A DNA stretch of 64,000 nucleotides, taken from Erythrobacter sp. (GTDB taxonomy: Bacteria; Pseudomonadota; Alphaproteobacteria; Sphingomonadales; Sphingomonadaceae). Location: positions 124,001 to 188,000 of the forward strand of contig JAACTB010000007.1 of NCBI GenBank assembly GCA_009993605.1, read 5' to 3'. How positions within the stretch are numbered: the stretch's first letter is position 1; each line of letters starts with the position of its first letter. The notes below the pieces were generated by a model. It was not told where the DNA came from and ran no database searches. It saw only the letters and a program-made list of their open reading frames with translations. The position numbers were made by a program, and so were the translations under genes. Of the stretch, positions 18,639 through 26,409 are shown in pieces.

Positions 18639-19414
18639 GGACGAACCGCCTTCGAGAACAGCGCGTAGAAATTCTCGGTCGTACGCGCGGCCAGTTCTCC
18701 CAATGTATCACCGCGCAGATCGGCCAGAAACTCGGCCGTATTGCGAACGAAGCCGGGTTCGCAGGTTTTGCCGCGATGTGGGACCGGCGCGAGGAAGGGA
18801 CTGTCGGTTTCCACCAGCAACCGATCCTGCGGAACGGTCTTCGCAACTGCCTGCAAGTCCTTGGCGTTCTTGAAGGTTACGATGCCCGACAGTGAGATAG
18901 ACAAGCCCAGTTCGAGGACCTTCTCACCAAACTCCGCCGAGGCCGTGAAGCAATGGATGAGGGCTGGAAACGCGCCCTTCCCCATCTCGTCGGTCAGGAT
19001 GGCGAGCGTATCTTCCTCGGCGTCGCGCGTGTGGATGATGAGCGGAAGGTCCGTACGCCGCGCCACCGCGATGTGCAGACGAAACAGGCGCTGCTGCACC
19101 GCGCGGTCGGAATGCTCGTAATAATAGTCGAGGCCCGTTTCACCGATACCGATCACCCGCGGGTCCTGGGTTGCTTGGAACAGAGCGTCTTCGGTCAAAT
19201 CCTGATGATCGTCCGCGTTATGCGGGTGAATGCCGACGCTCGCATAGACATCGGGAGCGCGGTGCGCGGTCTGCACGACCTGATCCCACTCGCTCCTCTT
19301 GGTCGAGATGTTGAGAAACGCGCCGACACCCACCGCCCGCGCCCGATCGAGAACGGCGTCCTGGTCTTCGACGAGGCCCTTATATTCCAAGTGGCAATGG
19401 CTATCGACCAGCAT
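18635..19414 (-). CDS. tatD: TatD-family metal-dependent hydrolase/DNase
   Basis: The 259-residue TIM-barrel hydrolase has the TatD metal-site pattern: DSHCHLEYKG at the N-terminus, GIGETGLDYYY near residue 90, IHTRDAEEDT and IHCFTASAEFGEKV, and VETDSPFLAPVPHRG with the final Asp. The family includes 3'-5' exonucleases acting on DNA or on D-aminoacyl-tRNA-related substrates; the exact role of the copy after metG is not settled. Its ATG shares one base with the metG stop. Confidence 0.93.
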   Translation of the reverse strand: MLVDSHCHLEYKGLVEDQDAVLDRARAVGVGAFLNISTKRSEWDQVVQTAHRAPDVYASVGIHPHNADDHQDLTEDALFQATQDPRVIGIGETGLDYYYEHSDRAVQQRLFRLHIAVARRTDLPLIIHTRDAEEDTLAILTDEMGKGAFPALIHCFTASAEFGEKVLELGLSISLSGIVTFKNAKDLQAVAKTVPQDRLLVETDSPFLAPVPHRGKTCEPGFVRNTAEFLADLRGDTLGELAARTTENFYALFSKAVRP

Positions 19415-20973
19415 CAGGCGGTCTCGGTTTCGGGCATTTCAAGGCGGGGGAACTGAGGTTCGGGCTTGCCGATCCGATGCCCGGCCGCAACCAACGTCCC
19501 GTACCAGCTCTCGTCGGCGAGGGCGGCATAATCGCGCTGGTTTTCGGCCACGCCGAGCATGTCGAGTACGGCCTTGGCCTTGGACGGCACGACCGGCTGT
19601 ATCGCGAGTGCGAGATCGCGGATCGCGACGAAGAGTGTCAGCAAAACCGCCTCCATCCGCTTCGGATCGGTCTTGCGCAGGGCCCAGGGCGCCTGTTCGT
19701 CGACATACTGGTTGCAGGCCCACACCGCCTGCATCCACGCCTCGATGCCGGTGCTGAAGGAAAGCGCCTCGAAATCGCGCGGGAGGGTCTCGCGGCAGGC
19801 CGAATGAACCTTGGAAAGCAAGGCCTTATCCTCGCCATTTGCCTCGAAATCGAGAATCGCGCCGTCCATGTTCTTGGCGATCATCGACAAGGTCCGCTGC
19901 ACCAGATTGCCGAAACTGTTGGCGAGTTCGGCATTGCAGCGCGTTACGATCGCTTGCGGGGAATAGCTGCCGTCCTGCCCGAAGGCGACTTCTCGCATCA
20001 GGAAATAGCGCAGATTGTCGACGCCGAACGTCTCGGCCAGCGCCAGCGGATCCGTCACATTGCCAAGCGATTTCGACTCCTTCTGGCCGCGATTGAGGAT
20101 GAAGCCGTGGCCGAACACCTTTTGCGGCACCGGCAGATCGGCGCTCATCAGGAAAGCCGGCCAATAAACGGTGTGGAAACGCACAATGTCCTTACCGATC
20201 AGGTGCAGGCTGGCAGGCCAGAATTTGCGCCATTCCTCGGTATCGTTCGGGTAGCCGAGGCCGGTGATGTAATTGGTGAGTGCATCGACCCAGACATACA
20301 TCACGTGGTTCTCGCTCCCCGGCACCTTCACGCCCCAATCGAAGCTGGTGCGGCTGACCGAGAGATCCCGGAGGCCCTGCGACACGAAGGCGATCATCTC
20401 GTTGCGGCGGCTCTCCGGTTCGAGAAAGCCGGGGCGGTTGAGCAGTTCGAGCAGGCGATCCTGATAATTCGACAGGCGGAAGAACCAGCTTTCCTCGACC
20501 GTCCATTCGACCGGCGTGCCCTGCGGCGACAGCTTGGCGCCGTCCGCATCCTCGCTCAATTCGCTTTCATCGTAATAGGCTTCGTCGCGGACCGAATACC
20601 AGCCTTCGTAGCGATCGAGATAAAGGTCGCCCTTCGCCTCCATCGCGCGCCAGATTGCCTGGCTGGCGGCGTGATGATCCGGCTCGGCCGTGCGGATGAA
20701 CCGATCGTAGGAGATGTCGAGAGCGTCGTCCATCACTTTGAAATATCCCGACATTTCGTCGGCAAGTTCGCGCGGGGAACGGCCCTGCTCTTCGGCCTTG
20801 CGCGCCATTTTGAGGCCGTGTTCGTCGGTGCCGGTCTGGAAACGGACGTCGCGCCCGCGCAGCCGCTGGAAACGCGCGATGACATCGGCGGCGATCGCTT
20901 CGTAGGCGTGGCCGATATGGGGACGACCATTGGGGTAATTGATCGCCGTGGTGATATAGAAGGGTTCAGACAT
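19414..20973 (-). CDS. metG: Methionyl-tRNA synthetase
   Basis: The 519-residue class I synthetase charges tRNA-Met. The ATP-binding motifs are the HIGH element PNGRPHIGHAYEA and the KMSKS-type loop KESKSLGNV. The long connective peptide lies between them and the helical anticodon-binding domain follows (for example QAVWACNQYVDEQAPWALRK). There is no C-terminal EMAP-II dimerisation domain, so it is the short form typical of alphaproteobacteria. Start overlaps holB by 8 nt and stop touches tatD, placing it mid-operon. Confidence 0.97.
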   Translation of the reverse strand: MSEPFYITTAINYPNGRPHIGHAYEAIAADVIARFQRLRGRDVRFQTGTDEHGLKMARKAEEQGRSPRELADEMSGYFKVMDDALDISYDRFIRTAEPDHHAASQAIWRAMEAKGDLYLDRYEGWYSVRDEAYYDESELSEDADGAKLSPQGTPVEWTVEESWFFRLSNYQDRLLELLNRPGFLEPESRRNEMIAFVSQGLRDLSVSRTSFDWGVKVPGSENHVMYVWVDALTNYITGLGYPNDTEEWRKFWPASLHLIGKDIVRFHTVYWPAFLMSADLPVPQKVFGHGFILNRGQKESKSLGNVTDPLALAETFGVDNLRYFLMREVAFGQDGSYSPQAIVTRCNAELANSFGNLVQRTLSMIAKNMDGAILDFEANGEDKALLSKVHSACRETLPRDFEALSFSTGIEAWMQAVWACNQYVDEQAPWALRKTDPKRMEAVLLTLFVAIRDLALAIQPVVPSKAKAVLDMLGVAENQRDYAALADESWYGTLVAAGHRIGKPEPQFPRLEMPETETA

Positions 20974-21919
20974 TGGCGCGTTCGCTAGCCGGGGCCGCTC
21001 CGGCGAGCAAGGTGCCGATTTCCATCGCCAGCAGGCCGGGGTCGTAATTATAGGTCGCCAGCTCGCCGGTCAGGCGCACGAGTTCGGCATGCGCTTCGAC
21101 ACGCGGCGTCAGCGTGTCCGCCGGGAGAGTGTCGACGTCTTCGTCGAGGATGGAGCGCGCGAGATCGAGCGCGGCTTCAAGCTTGGCGCGGTCGGGCCGT
21201 GCGCCGAGCGAGGCGGCGAGTTCGCCGCGCATCACGAAGCCGGCATCCCCTTCGCCCAAAATTCGCCGCATCAATACCGCCACCGGGCCGAGGCCGCTGG
21301 CAATGAAACCGAGCGCGCGACCGGGCGATCCCGCGGCGGCGGCGATGGCGGCAGACCGTGTCGCGGCATCGCAAGCGGGTGCCTGTTCGAGGAGGATCGC
21401 CTGCATCGCATCGTCCGGCAGGGCGGCGAAGCGGAGCGTGCGACATCGCGAGCGGATTGTCGGCAGCAGCCGCGAGGGTCGATGGCTGACGAGCAGGAAA
21501 TAGGTGCCACGCGGCGGCTCCTCCAGGCTCTTGAGCAAGGCATTCGACGCGTTGCGCTCCATATCGTCAGCCGGGTCGATGATGATCGCGCGCCGTTCGC
21601 CCAGCGTCGGGCGCGTCGTCAGCCTCTGTTGCATGGCGCGGATCTGCGCGATCGCGATATTCCGCTTGGTCTCGTAGGGCTTTCCCTCCTCGCGCTTTTT
21701 CTCTTCCTTGTCGTCCTTGGGAAGATTGGTGAGCACGTGGATATCGGGGTGCTGCTCCAGCGCTGGCGCGGCACCTACCAGTTCGCGAGCCGCGGCGAGG
21801 GCGAACTGCATCTTGCCCAGCCCGGCCTTGCCCGCCAGCAGCCAGGCATGGTGCATCCGTTCCCCATCCAGCGCATCGCGCCAGGCGGCGCGGGCCTGCT
21901 CGTGCCCGACCAATCTCAT
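20966..21919 (-). CDS. holB: DNA polymerase III delta-prime subunit (clamp loader)
   Basis: The 317-residue AAA+ protein fits delta-prime of the clamp loader. It begins LVGHEQARAAWRDAL and has a Walker A-like segment AGKAGLGKMQFAL in which the usual Ser/Thr after Lys is Met, consistent with delta-prime acting as a stator that does not hydrolyse ATP. SNALLKSLEEPPRGTYFLLVSHRPSRLLPTIRSRC includes the family SRC motif. It lies between tmk and metG with 4- and 8-nt overlaps, the order common in Proteobacteria. Zinc-finger cysteines of other delta-prime forms are not evident. Confidence 0.93.
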   Translation of the reverse strand: MRLVGHEQARAAWRDALDGERMHHAWLLAGKAGLGKMQFALAAARELVGAAPALEQHPDIHVLTNLPKDDKEEKKREEGKPYETKRNIAIAQIRAMQQRLTTRPTLGERRAIIIDPADDMERNASNALLKSLEEPPRGTYFLLVSHRPSRLLPTIRSRCRTLRFAALPDDAMQAILLEQAPACDAATRSAAIAAAAGSPGRALGFIASGLGPVAVLMRRILGEGDAGFVMRGELAASLGARPDRAKLEAALDLARSILDEDVDTLPADTLTPRVEAHAELVRLTGELATYNYDPGLLAMEIGTLLAGAAPASERANV

Positions 21920-22563
21920 GCGCCACCTTCGAGCAAGGGCGATATCGCCTGCCAGACGCGCTCGGCGACCTCGTCAGGCGCACCCAGTCCATCCACCACT
22001 ATAAAGCGATCGGGTTCCGCCTCGGCGAAGCGGACGAAGGCAGCGTTGACGCGCGCGTGATAGGCGGCGTCCCGCCCGCCGATCGCATCGCTCGCATCGC
22101 CGTCGCGCGCAGCCAGCCGGGACGCGATCGTCTCGGCGTCGGCGGTGATCACCACGGTCAGGTCGGGCAGCAATCCTTCGCTGCCCCGATCGTGCAGGAC
22201 GCGCACGAGGTCATCACCCAGATCGCCGGCAAGCCCCTGATAGGCCCGGCTCGAATCCAGAAACCGGTCGCAGACGACCCATTTCCCTTGCGATAACGCA
22301 GGCCGGATCAGGCGTGCGACATGGTCGGCGCGCGCTGCTGCGAACAGCAGCGCTTCGGCGCGCATGGGCCAGCCTTCGCCGGGGGGATCGAGCAGGAGCG
22401 TGCGGATCGCCTCGGCACCTTGCGTGCCGCCCGGCTCGCGTGTGAGCACGGTGTCGAGACCTGCGTTTCGCAACCGTTCGGCCAGAAGGCGCGCCTGCGT
22501 GGACTTGCCGGTGCCCTCCCCGCCCTCGAACGCGATGAAGCGCGCATTCCTGGCTGCACTCAT
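21916..22563 (-). CDS. tmk: Thymidylate kinase
   Basis: The enzyme phosphorylates dTMP to dTDP for DNA synthesis. I place the start at the ATG at 22563 (MSAARNARF, 215 residues), which overlaps the dacC stop as ATGA, rather than at 22578, which would add five residues inside dacC. The P-loop is FEGGEGTGKSTQARLLAERL, the DR motif is VVCDRFLDSSRAYQG, and the LID area contains AARDGDASDAIGGRD. The 4-nt overlap with holB downstream suggests coordinated expression of DNA precursor and replication genes. Confidence 0.95.
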   Translation of the reverse strand: MSAARNARFIAFEGGEGTGKSTQARLLAERLRNAGLDTVLTREPGGTQGAEAIRTLLLDPPGEGWPMRAEALLFAAARADHVARLIRPALSQGKWVVCDRFLDSSRAYQGLAGDLGDDLVRVLHDRGSEGLLPDLTVVITADAETIASRLAARDGDASDAIGGRDAAYHARVNAAFVRFAEAEPDRFIVVDGLGAPDEVAERVWQAISPLLEGGA

Positions 22564-23726
22564 CCTGCCCAGCCCCACAGCCCGTTGAAGACACGCTGGA
22601 TGACAGTCGCTTCGGTCACCGGACGCTCGGCATAGAGAGGCAGCGTGTTCACCTGTTCGCCATCGACCGTCACGACCAGGCGAGCGACCTCCTCGTCATC
22701 GGCGATCGGCGCGCGCAGAGGGCCTTCGTAGCGAACGGAAAGATCGACCTTGGGCATTCTGCCATGGGGAACCGAAAGCTGCACGGGCCGGCGCGAGACC
22801 AGCCCGATCTCGGACACGCCGCCATCCTGCACCTCGGCGGTCGCGATGCGCTCGTTCGTTTCGAACAGGCGTCGGCTGTCGAAATTGGAAAAACCCCATT
22901 CGATCAGCGCACGCGCCGCGTCATTGCGTTCGCGCCCGCGCGGCGATGCGGCGACGACCATGACCAGCCGTCGGCCATTGCGCTCCGCACTGCCCAGGAA
23001 CCCGTAACCTGCCTGATTGGTGAAGCCGGTCTTGATGCCGTCCGCACCCGGCACCACGCCGCTGATGGGATCGTGGTTGTTCTGGCGAATGCCGTTATAT
23101 TCCAACCCTTTTTTGCCTACGAAATGATGATATTTCGACGGGTGGCGGCGGAGCATCGCGCTGCCGAGGGTGACGAGATCGCGTGCGGTGACGAAGGTCT
23201 GCCCGTCATCCATCCAGCCGTTCGGCGTGTTGAAATGACTATCCGCCATGCCGAGCCGCGCGGCCGTATCGTTCATCGCCGCCGCCCAACGCGCAACCGA
23301 TCCGGCGGCGCCTTCGGCCAACACGACCGACGCGTCATTGGCGGAAACGGTGGTGATCCCGTGCAGCAATTCATCGACCGTGATGCGCGCATCATGCGGC
23401 AGATACATGGTCGATCCCTTGCGGTTCCAGGCGCGGAACGTGTCGGGCCGGACGGTCATCACCTGTTGTGGGAAGAGCTTGCCGCGCTCCATCCATTCGA
23501 ACGCCACCATGGTGGTCATGACCTTGGTGATCGAGGCGGGCATGAAGCGCCGGTCCTCTTCGCGCGCGAACAGGGTCTGCCCGCTCGACAGATCGACGAG
23601 CATGGCGATCGGCGCTTCGTAGGGTGTCGGAATGCGCGCATCCGCAGCGGGTGCGGCATGGCCTGCCGAGGTGGCCGCCAGCGCGCCAACAAGGCCGAGA
23701 CTCAGGAATTTCAAACGAAGCCGCAC
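22560..23726 (-). CDS. dacC: D-alanyl-D-alanine carboxypeptidase (PBP5/6 type)
   Basis: I choose the GTG at 23726 (388 residues) because GGGAGCGAAA lies just upstream and the protein then begins with a clean signal peptide (LKFLSLGLVGALAATSAGHA). The longer open frame to 23966 runs back through rlpA and lacks such a leader. Active-site motifs are SITK (catalytic Ser), SAND and KTG (IKTGFTNQAGYG). The C-terminal part after about residue 280 is the PBP5 beta domain. It trims pentapeptides in peptidoglycan in the periplasm. Neighbours rlpA and mltB are also wall enzymes. The gene symbol is a family-level choice. Confidence 0.92.
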   Translation of the reverse strand: MRLRLKFLSLGLVGALAATSAGHAAPAADARIPTPYEAPIAMLVDLSSGQTLFAREEDRRFMPASITKVMTTMVAFEWMERGKLFPQQVMTVRPDTFRAWNRKGSTMYLPHDARITVDELLHGITTVSANDASVVLAEGAAGSVARWAAAMNDTAARLGMADSHFNTPNGWMDDGQTFVTARDLVTLGSAMLRRHPSKYHHFVGKKGLEYNGIRQNNHDPISGVVPGADGIKTGFTNQAGYGFLGSAERNGRRLVMVVAASPRGRERNDAARALIEWGFSNFDSRRLFETNERIATAEVQDGGVSEIGLVSRRPVQLSVPHGRMPKVDLSVRYEGPLRAPIADDEEVARLVVTVDGEQVNTLPLYAERPVTEATVIQRVFNGLWGWAG

Positions 23727-23757
23727 TTTCGCTCCCGCACCGGAAGCGTCCGGCGCT

Positions 23758-24774
23758 CTATCTGGTAGTGACGATCTGCGCGTCCCTATAGCCCGCTCCG
23801 CGCACCTTGGCGAGCGCGCTCGCCGCCTCTCCACGGTTGGCGAACGGCCCGACGCGAACCCGGAACAGCGAACCTGCCGGTTCGAGATAGCCACCAACCG
23901 CGTCGGCCACCTTCTGGGCCGAAGCACGCGAGGAATACGCGCCCGCCTGCACGGCGAAATCTCCACGCGCTGCCGGTGTCGCTGCCGGAGGAACTTCCTC
24001 GGTCGCAGCCGGGGTTGCCGGACTAGGCGCGGGCGACGGTGTCGGGCGCGTGTCGTTCGAGGTGGGCTCGATCTCCGTCGTCGGGTCGATCGTCTCGATG
24101 GTCGAACGTGGGCTATCGCCTGCGTCGCCGGTTCGCGAGCCGGTTGCTGCCTTGGCGAGCGACACGCTGCCGACTTCGGGCAATTGGCGCTTCAACACGT
24201 CCAGCAGGCCCTGCGGCGTCTCCATGCGCGGATCGACGCTGCGGTCTGCCCGCAATTCGGCGCGCTGATCCTCGGGTGGGTTTACGCGGCGCACCCGCAG
24301 GGGAGCGCCCTCGCCCACGCCCAGCTGCGCCGCAGCTGCGCGCGAGAGGCCGAGCAGCCGCGTATTGGTCATCGGACCACGCCGTTCGACGCGGGCGAGT
24401 ATTGTGCGCCCGCTTTCGAGCGAGGTTATCTCGACATAGCTCGGCATGGGAAGGGTACGATGGGCGACGGTTATCCCGACCGCTGTGTCGTCGTCGAAAG
24501 TCGCGTAACCGACCTCATCGTAATTATAGGTGTCCGCAGGCGTATAAGTGATGCCATCTATGGTGAACGGCTCACCCAGAACCATGGGGTAATCGGCGGC
24601 CGGACCGGTCGGGATCGAACGCGCCGCGCTCGTCACGGGAGGCTCCGCCGCCGAATCCACACCCCCGAAACCGCCAAGGCCGCACGAGACCAGCGACAAC
24701 GTCGCTGCGCCGCAGAGCAGCAGCGATCCTGTGCGCGACAGTGGCAGCCCTGTGCGCCTAACGGGAAATCTCAT
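23758..24774 (-). CDS. rlpA: RlpA-like lipoprotein with DPBB and SPOR domains
   Basis: The ATG at 24774 gives 338 residues; a GTG at 24792 is less likely. A lipoprotein signal ends in LVSC, with Cys31 as the lipidation site. A double-psi beta-barrel region (about residues 65-160) includes ITVAHRTLPMPSYVEIT, then a Pro/Thr-rich linker, and a C-terminal SPOR domain (ARGDFAVQAGAYSSRASAQK to the end), which binds denuded glycan at the division septum. RlpA in Pseudomonas is a lytic transglycosylase. Here the usual NDRGP signature reads ERRGP, so the conserved Asp is Arg and enzymatic activity is uncertain. It overlaps mltB by 17 nt. Confidence 0.88.
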   Translation of the reverse strand: MRFPVRRTGLPLSRTGSLLLCGAATLSLVSCGLGGFGGVDSAAEPPVTSAARSIPTGPAADYPMVLGEPFTIDGITYTPADTYNYDEVGYATFDDDTAVGITVAHRTLPMPSYVEITSLESGRTILARVERRGPMTNTRLLGLSRAAAAQLGVGEGAPLRVRRVNPPEDQRAELRADRSVDPRMETPQGLLDVLKRQLPEVGSVSLAKAATGSRTGDAGDSPRSTIETIDPTTEIEPTSNDTRPTPSPAPSPATPAATEEVPPAATPAARGDFAVQAGAYSSRASAQKVADAVGGYLEPAGSLFRVRVGPFANRGEAASALAKVRGAGYRDAQIVTTR

Positions 24775-25783
24775 CGGCCAGCAGCCCCACACTCATCGCG
24801 TAATAGTTCGAACAGTTATATTCGAGGATAACCCGATAATTTGTGGTTAAGAGCCATGCCGGCGTGCCCGGCCCGTCCGGGCGGAACAGGGACACCATGG
24901 TCCCGGCGGGCAAGGGCCGCTGCGGTTGAATGCCCAGAGCGCGCCATTCCTCGACCGTCTTGAACTGGCTATGCCGTTCATGGACGCGCGGACAGACCGG
25001 GGCGACCAGTTCGGTGGCGACGCTGTCCGTATTGAAACTCGACGGAACGTAAGCGGGCACGCCCCAAGGTTCTCCCGTCCGCCATCCGGCATCGCGAAAA
25101 TAATTGGCGATCGAGGCCAGCGTGTCACTGCGATTGGTGAATATGTTAGCGCGCCCGTCGCCATCGCCATCGGTGGCGAGGCGCAGATAGACGCTGGGGA
25201 GGAATTGCGGATTGCCGAACGCGCCCGCCCAGCTGCCCTTCAATTCGGAGCGCGAGTAGCCCTTGTCGGCGACCTTGAGGAGGTCGATGAATTCGGCCTC
25301 GAACAGATCGCGGCGGCGCCCTTCCCAAGCGAGCGTCGCCAGCGCCTGCGACAGGTCGAACCCACCGCGAACCGCGCCATAGGCCGTCTCATGCCCCCAG
25401 ATCGCGACAAGGATATCGCCGGGGACGCCATATTCCTGCTCGATCCCGCGCAACACGCCGCTCGCCGAACGATACTCGCGCCTGCCGCCATTGATGCGCG
25501 CGGCATCGACGTGGCGATCGATATAGGCTGAAAGGGGCGGATATCCGCTGCCCGAAGACGAGCCGGGCTGGTCGCGATCGAGTTCGATTACACGCGAACT
25601 CGGCTCGAGCCCGGCGGTCATGCGCGCGATGGTGCTTTCGCTCACCCCCTGGGCGCGGGCCTTCGCGATGACCAATTGCAGGTAGGCATCGAAGGATAGA
25701 TCGCCCTGCGCCGCAGCGGGTGAAGCGATGGCGAAGGACGAAAGGCAGAGCGCGGCGCTGGCGAGGAGGTGCTTGAATGTCAT
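24758..25783 (-). CDS. mltB: Lytic murein transglycosylase, MltB/SltB family
   Basis: The 341-residue periplasmic enzyme begins with a signal peptide (LLASAALCLSSFAIASPAAAQ). The catalytic glutamate lies in ILVAIWGHETAYG, with the downstream family stretches KGSWAGAFGNPQFLPSVYLRLA and DGDGDGRANIFTNRSDTLASIANYF. It cleaves peptidoglycan glycan strands to 1,6-anhydro ends. No peptidoglycan-binding repeat is present; the C-terminus (NYRVILEYNCSNYYAMSVGLLADEI) is family-typical. It is the first gene of the long leftward wall/replication operon, so the operon promoter is probably in 25784-25900. Confidence 0.92.
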   Translation of the reverse strand: MTFKHLLASAALCLSSFAIASPAAAQGDLSFDAYLQLVIAKARAQGVSESTIARMTAGLEPSSRVIELDRDQPGSSSGSGYPPLSAYIDRHVDAARINGGRREYRSASGVLRGIEQEYGVPGDILVAIWGHETAYGAVRGGFDLSQALATLAWEGRRRDLFEAEFIDLLKVADKGYSRSELKGSWAGAFGNPQFLPSVYLRLATDGDGDGRANIFTNRSDTLASIANYFRDAGWRTGEPWGVPAYVPSSFNTDSVATELVAPVCPRVHERHSQFKTVEEWRALGIQPQRPLPAGTMVSLFRPDGPGTPAWLLTTNYRVILEYNCSNYYAMSVGLLADEISR

Positions 25784-25947
25784 AAGGCGCTTGTCTCACA
25801 GGCGGGATGAACAAGGAATGTCGTCTGTCGCTTACCCGAAACGCCCTGTCCTCGTTCCCGAAAATTCGTCGGCTTGCGGTGTATAAATCTCGCTGCGATT
25901 TCCAAGCGTGACATCCGCAAGCGATCACAGTAGCGCGAGCGAAGCGC

Positions 25948-26037
25948 GGACAGGTGGCAGAGCGGTTGAATGCACCGGTCTTGAAAACCGGCGAGGGTGC
26001 AAGCCCTCCGTGGGTTCGAATCCCACCCTGTCCGCCA
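25948..26037 (+). tRNA. tRNA-Ser (anticodon UGA)
   Basis: The acceptor stem GGACAGG pairs with CCTGTCC, followed by discriminator G and an encoded CCA. The anticodon arm is CCGGT-CTTGAAA-ACCGG with anticodon TGA. A long variable arm (CGAGGGTGCAAGCCCTCCG) and T-arm (GGGTTCGAATCCC) give the class II structure expected of tRNA-Ser. It reads UCA and, by wobble, other UCN codons. No integrase or duplicated 3' end is nearby, so it does not look like an occupied attachment site. A TATAAA at 25882-25887 may be part of its promoter, but no -35 was recognised. Confidence 0.95.
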
Positions 26038-26070
26038 TCCGTTTGCAAGTCAGGCAGCAGGCACAATCAA

Positions 26071-26109
26071 GGCCGGATCGACTTGCTGTTCGACCCGGCC
26101 CCCCTTTTA
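26071..26109 (+). terminator. Probable terminator after tRNA-Ser
   Basis: GGCCGG and TCGA pair with TCGA and CCGGCC across one A/C mismatch and an 8-nt loop; the stem is followed by a C-run then TTTT. This matches a modest rho-independent terminator for the tRNA transcript. Confidence 0.55.
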
Positions 26110-26119
26110 AGCGGCCTGT

Positions 26120-26302
26120 TTATTCGCCCATTTTCGGTTTTTGAGCCAGCGACTGATCCTGCCGTCGCTTCTTGGGATAATCCTCAGGACTGACGCTCGA
26201 CTGGTTCTTGAGCGCGATGTGGTCTTCGACCAGACCACCATCCCGATCGCCTTCGGGCTCGTCCTGCAGGCCCTGCGGATCGTCATCGATTTCGTATTCC
26301 AT
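26120..26302 (-). CDS. Small acidic/charged protein, unknown function
   Basis: A 60-residue protein starts at ATG 26302, six nucleotides after a strong GAGAGGAG; a GTG one codon upstream is too close to that site. The product is hydrophilic: an acidic N-terminus (MEYEIDDDPQG), a middle part GGLVEDHIALKNQSSVSPEDYPKK and a basic end. No membrane segment or cysteine is present. The good ribosome-binding site and sensible composition support a real gene. I do not recognise a named family, though similar short acidic proteins seem familiar from sphingomonads, which is only an impression. Confidence 0.6.
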   Translation of the reverse strand: MEYEIDDDPQGLQDEPEGDRDGGLVEDHIALKNQSSVSPEDYPKKRRQDQSLAQKPKMGE

Positions 26303-26409
26303 CACAAACTCCTCTCACGCGAACAACGCCCGAAAATCGACATGGCTCCGCCATGGTCGGCCGATGCGCCGAAGTGCTGGAAAATTGCGCCTGAGCGAGT
26401 GGTGTGGGC

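Noticed and set aside
25948-26037. tRNA-Ser as an attachment site of an integrated element
   Set aside because: No integrase, no repeat of the tRNA 3' end nearby, and both flanks are ordinary genes.
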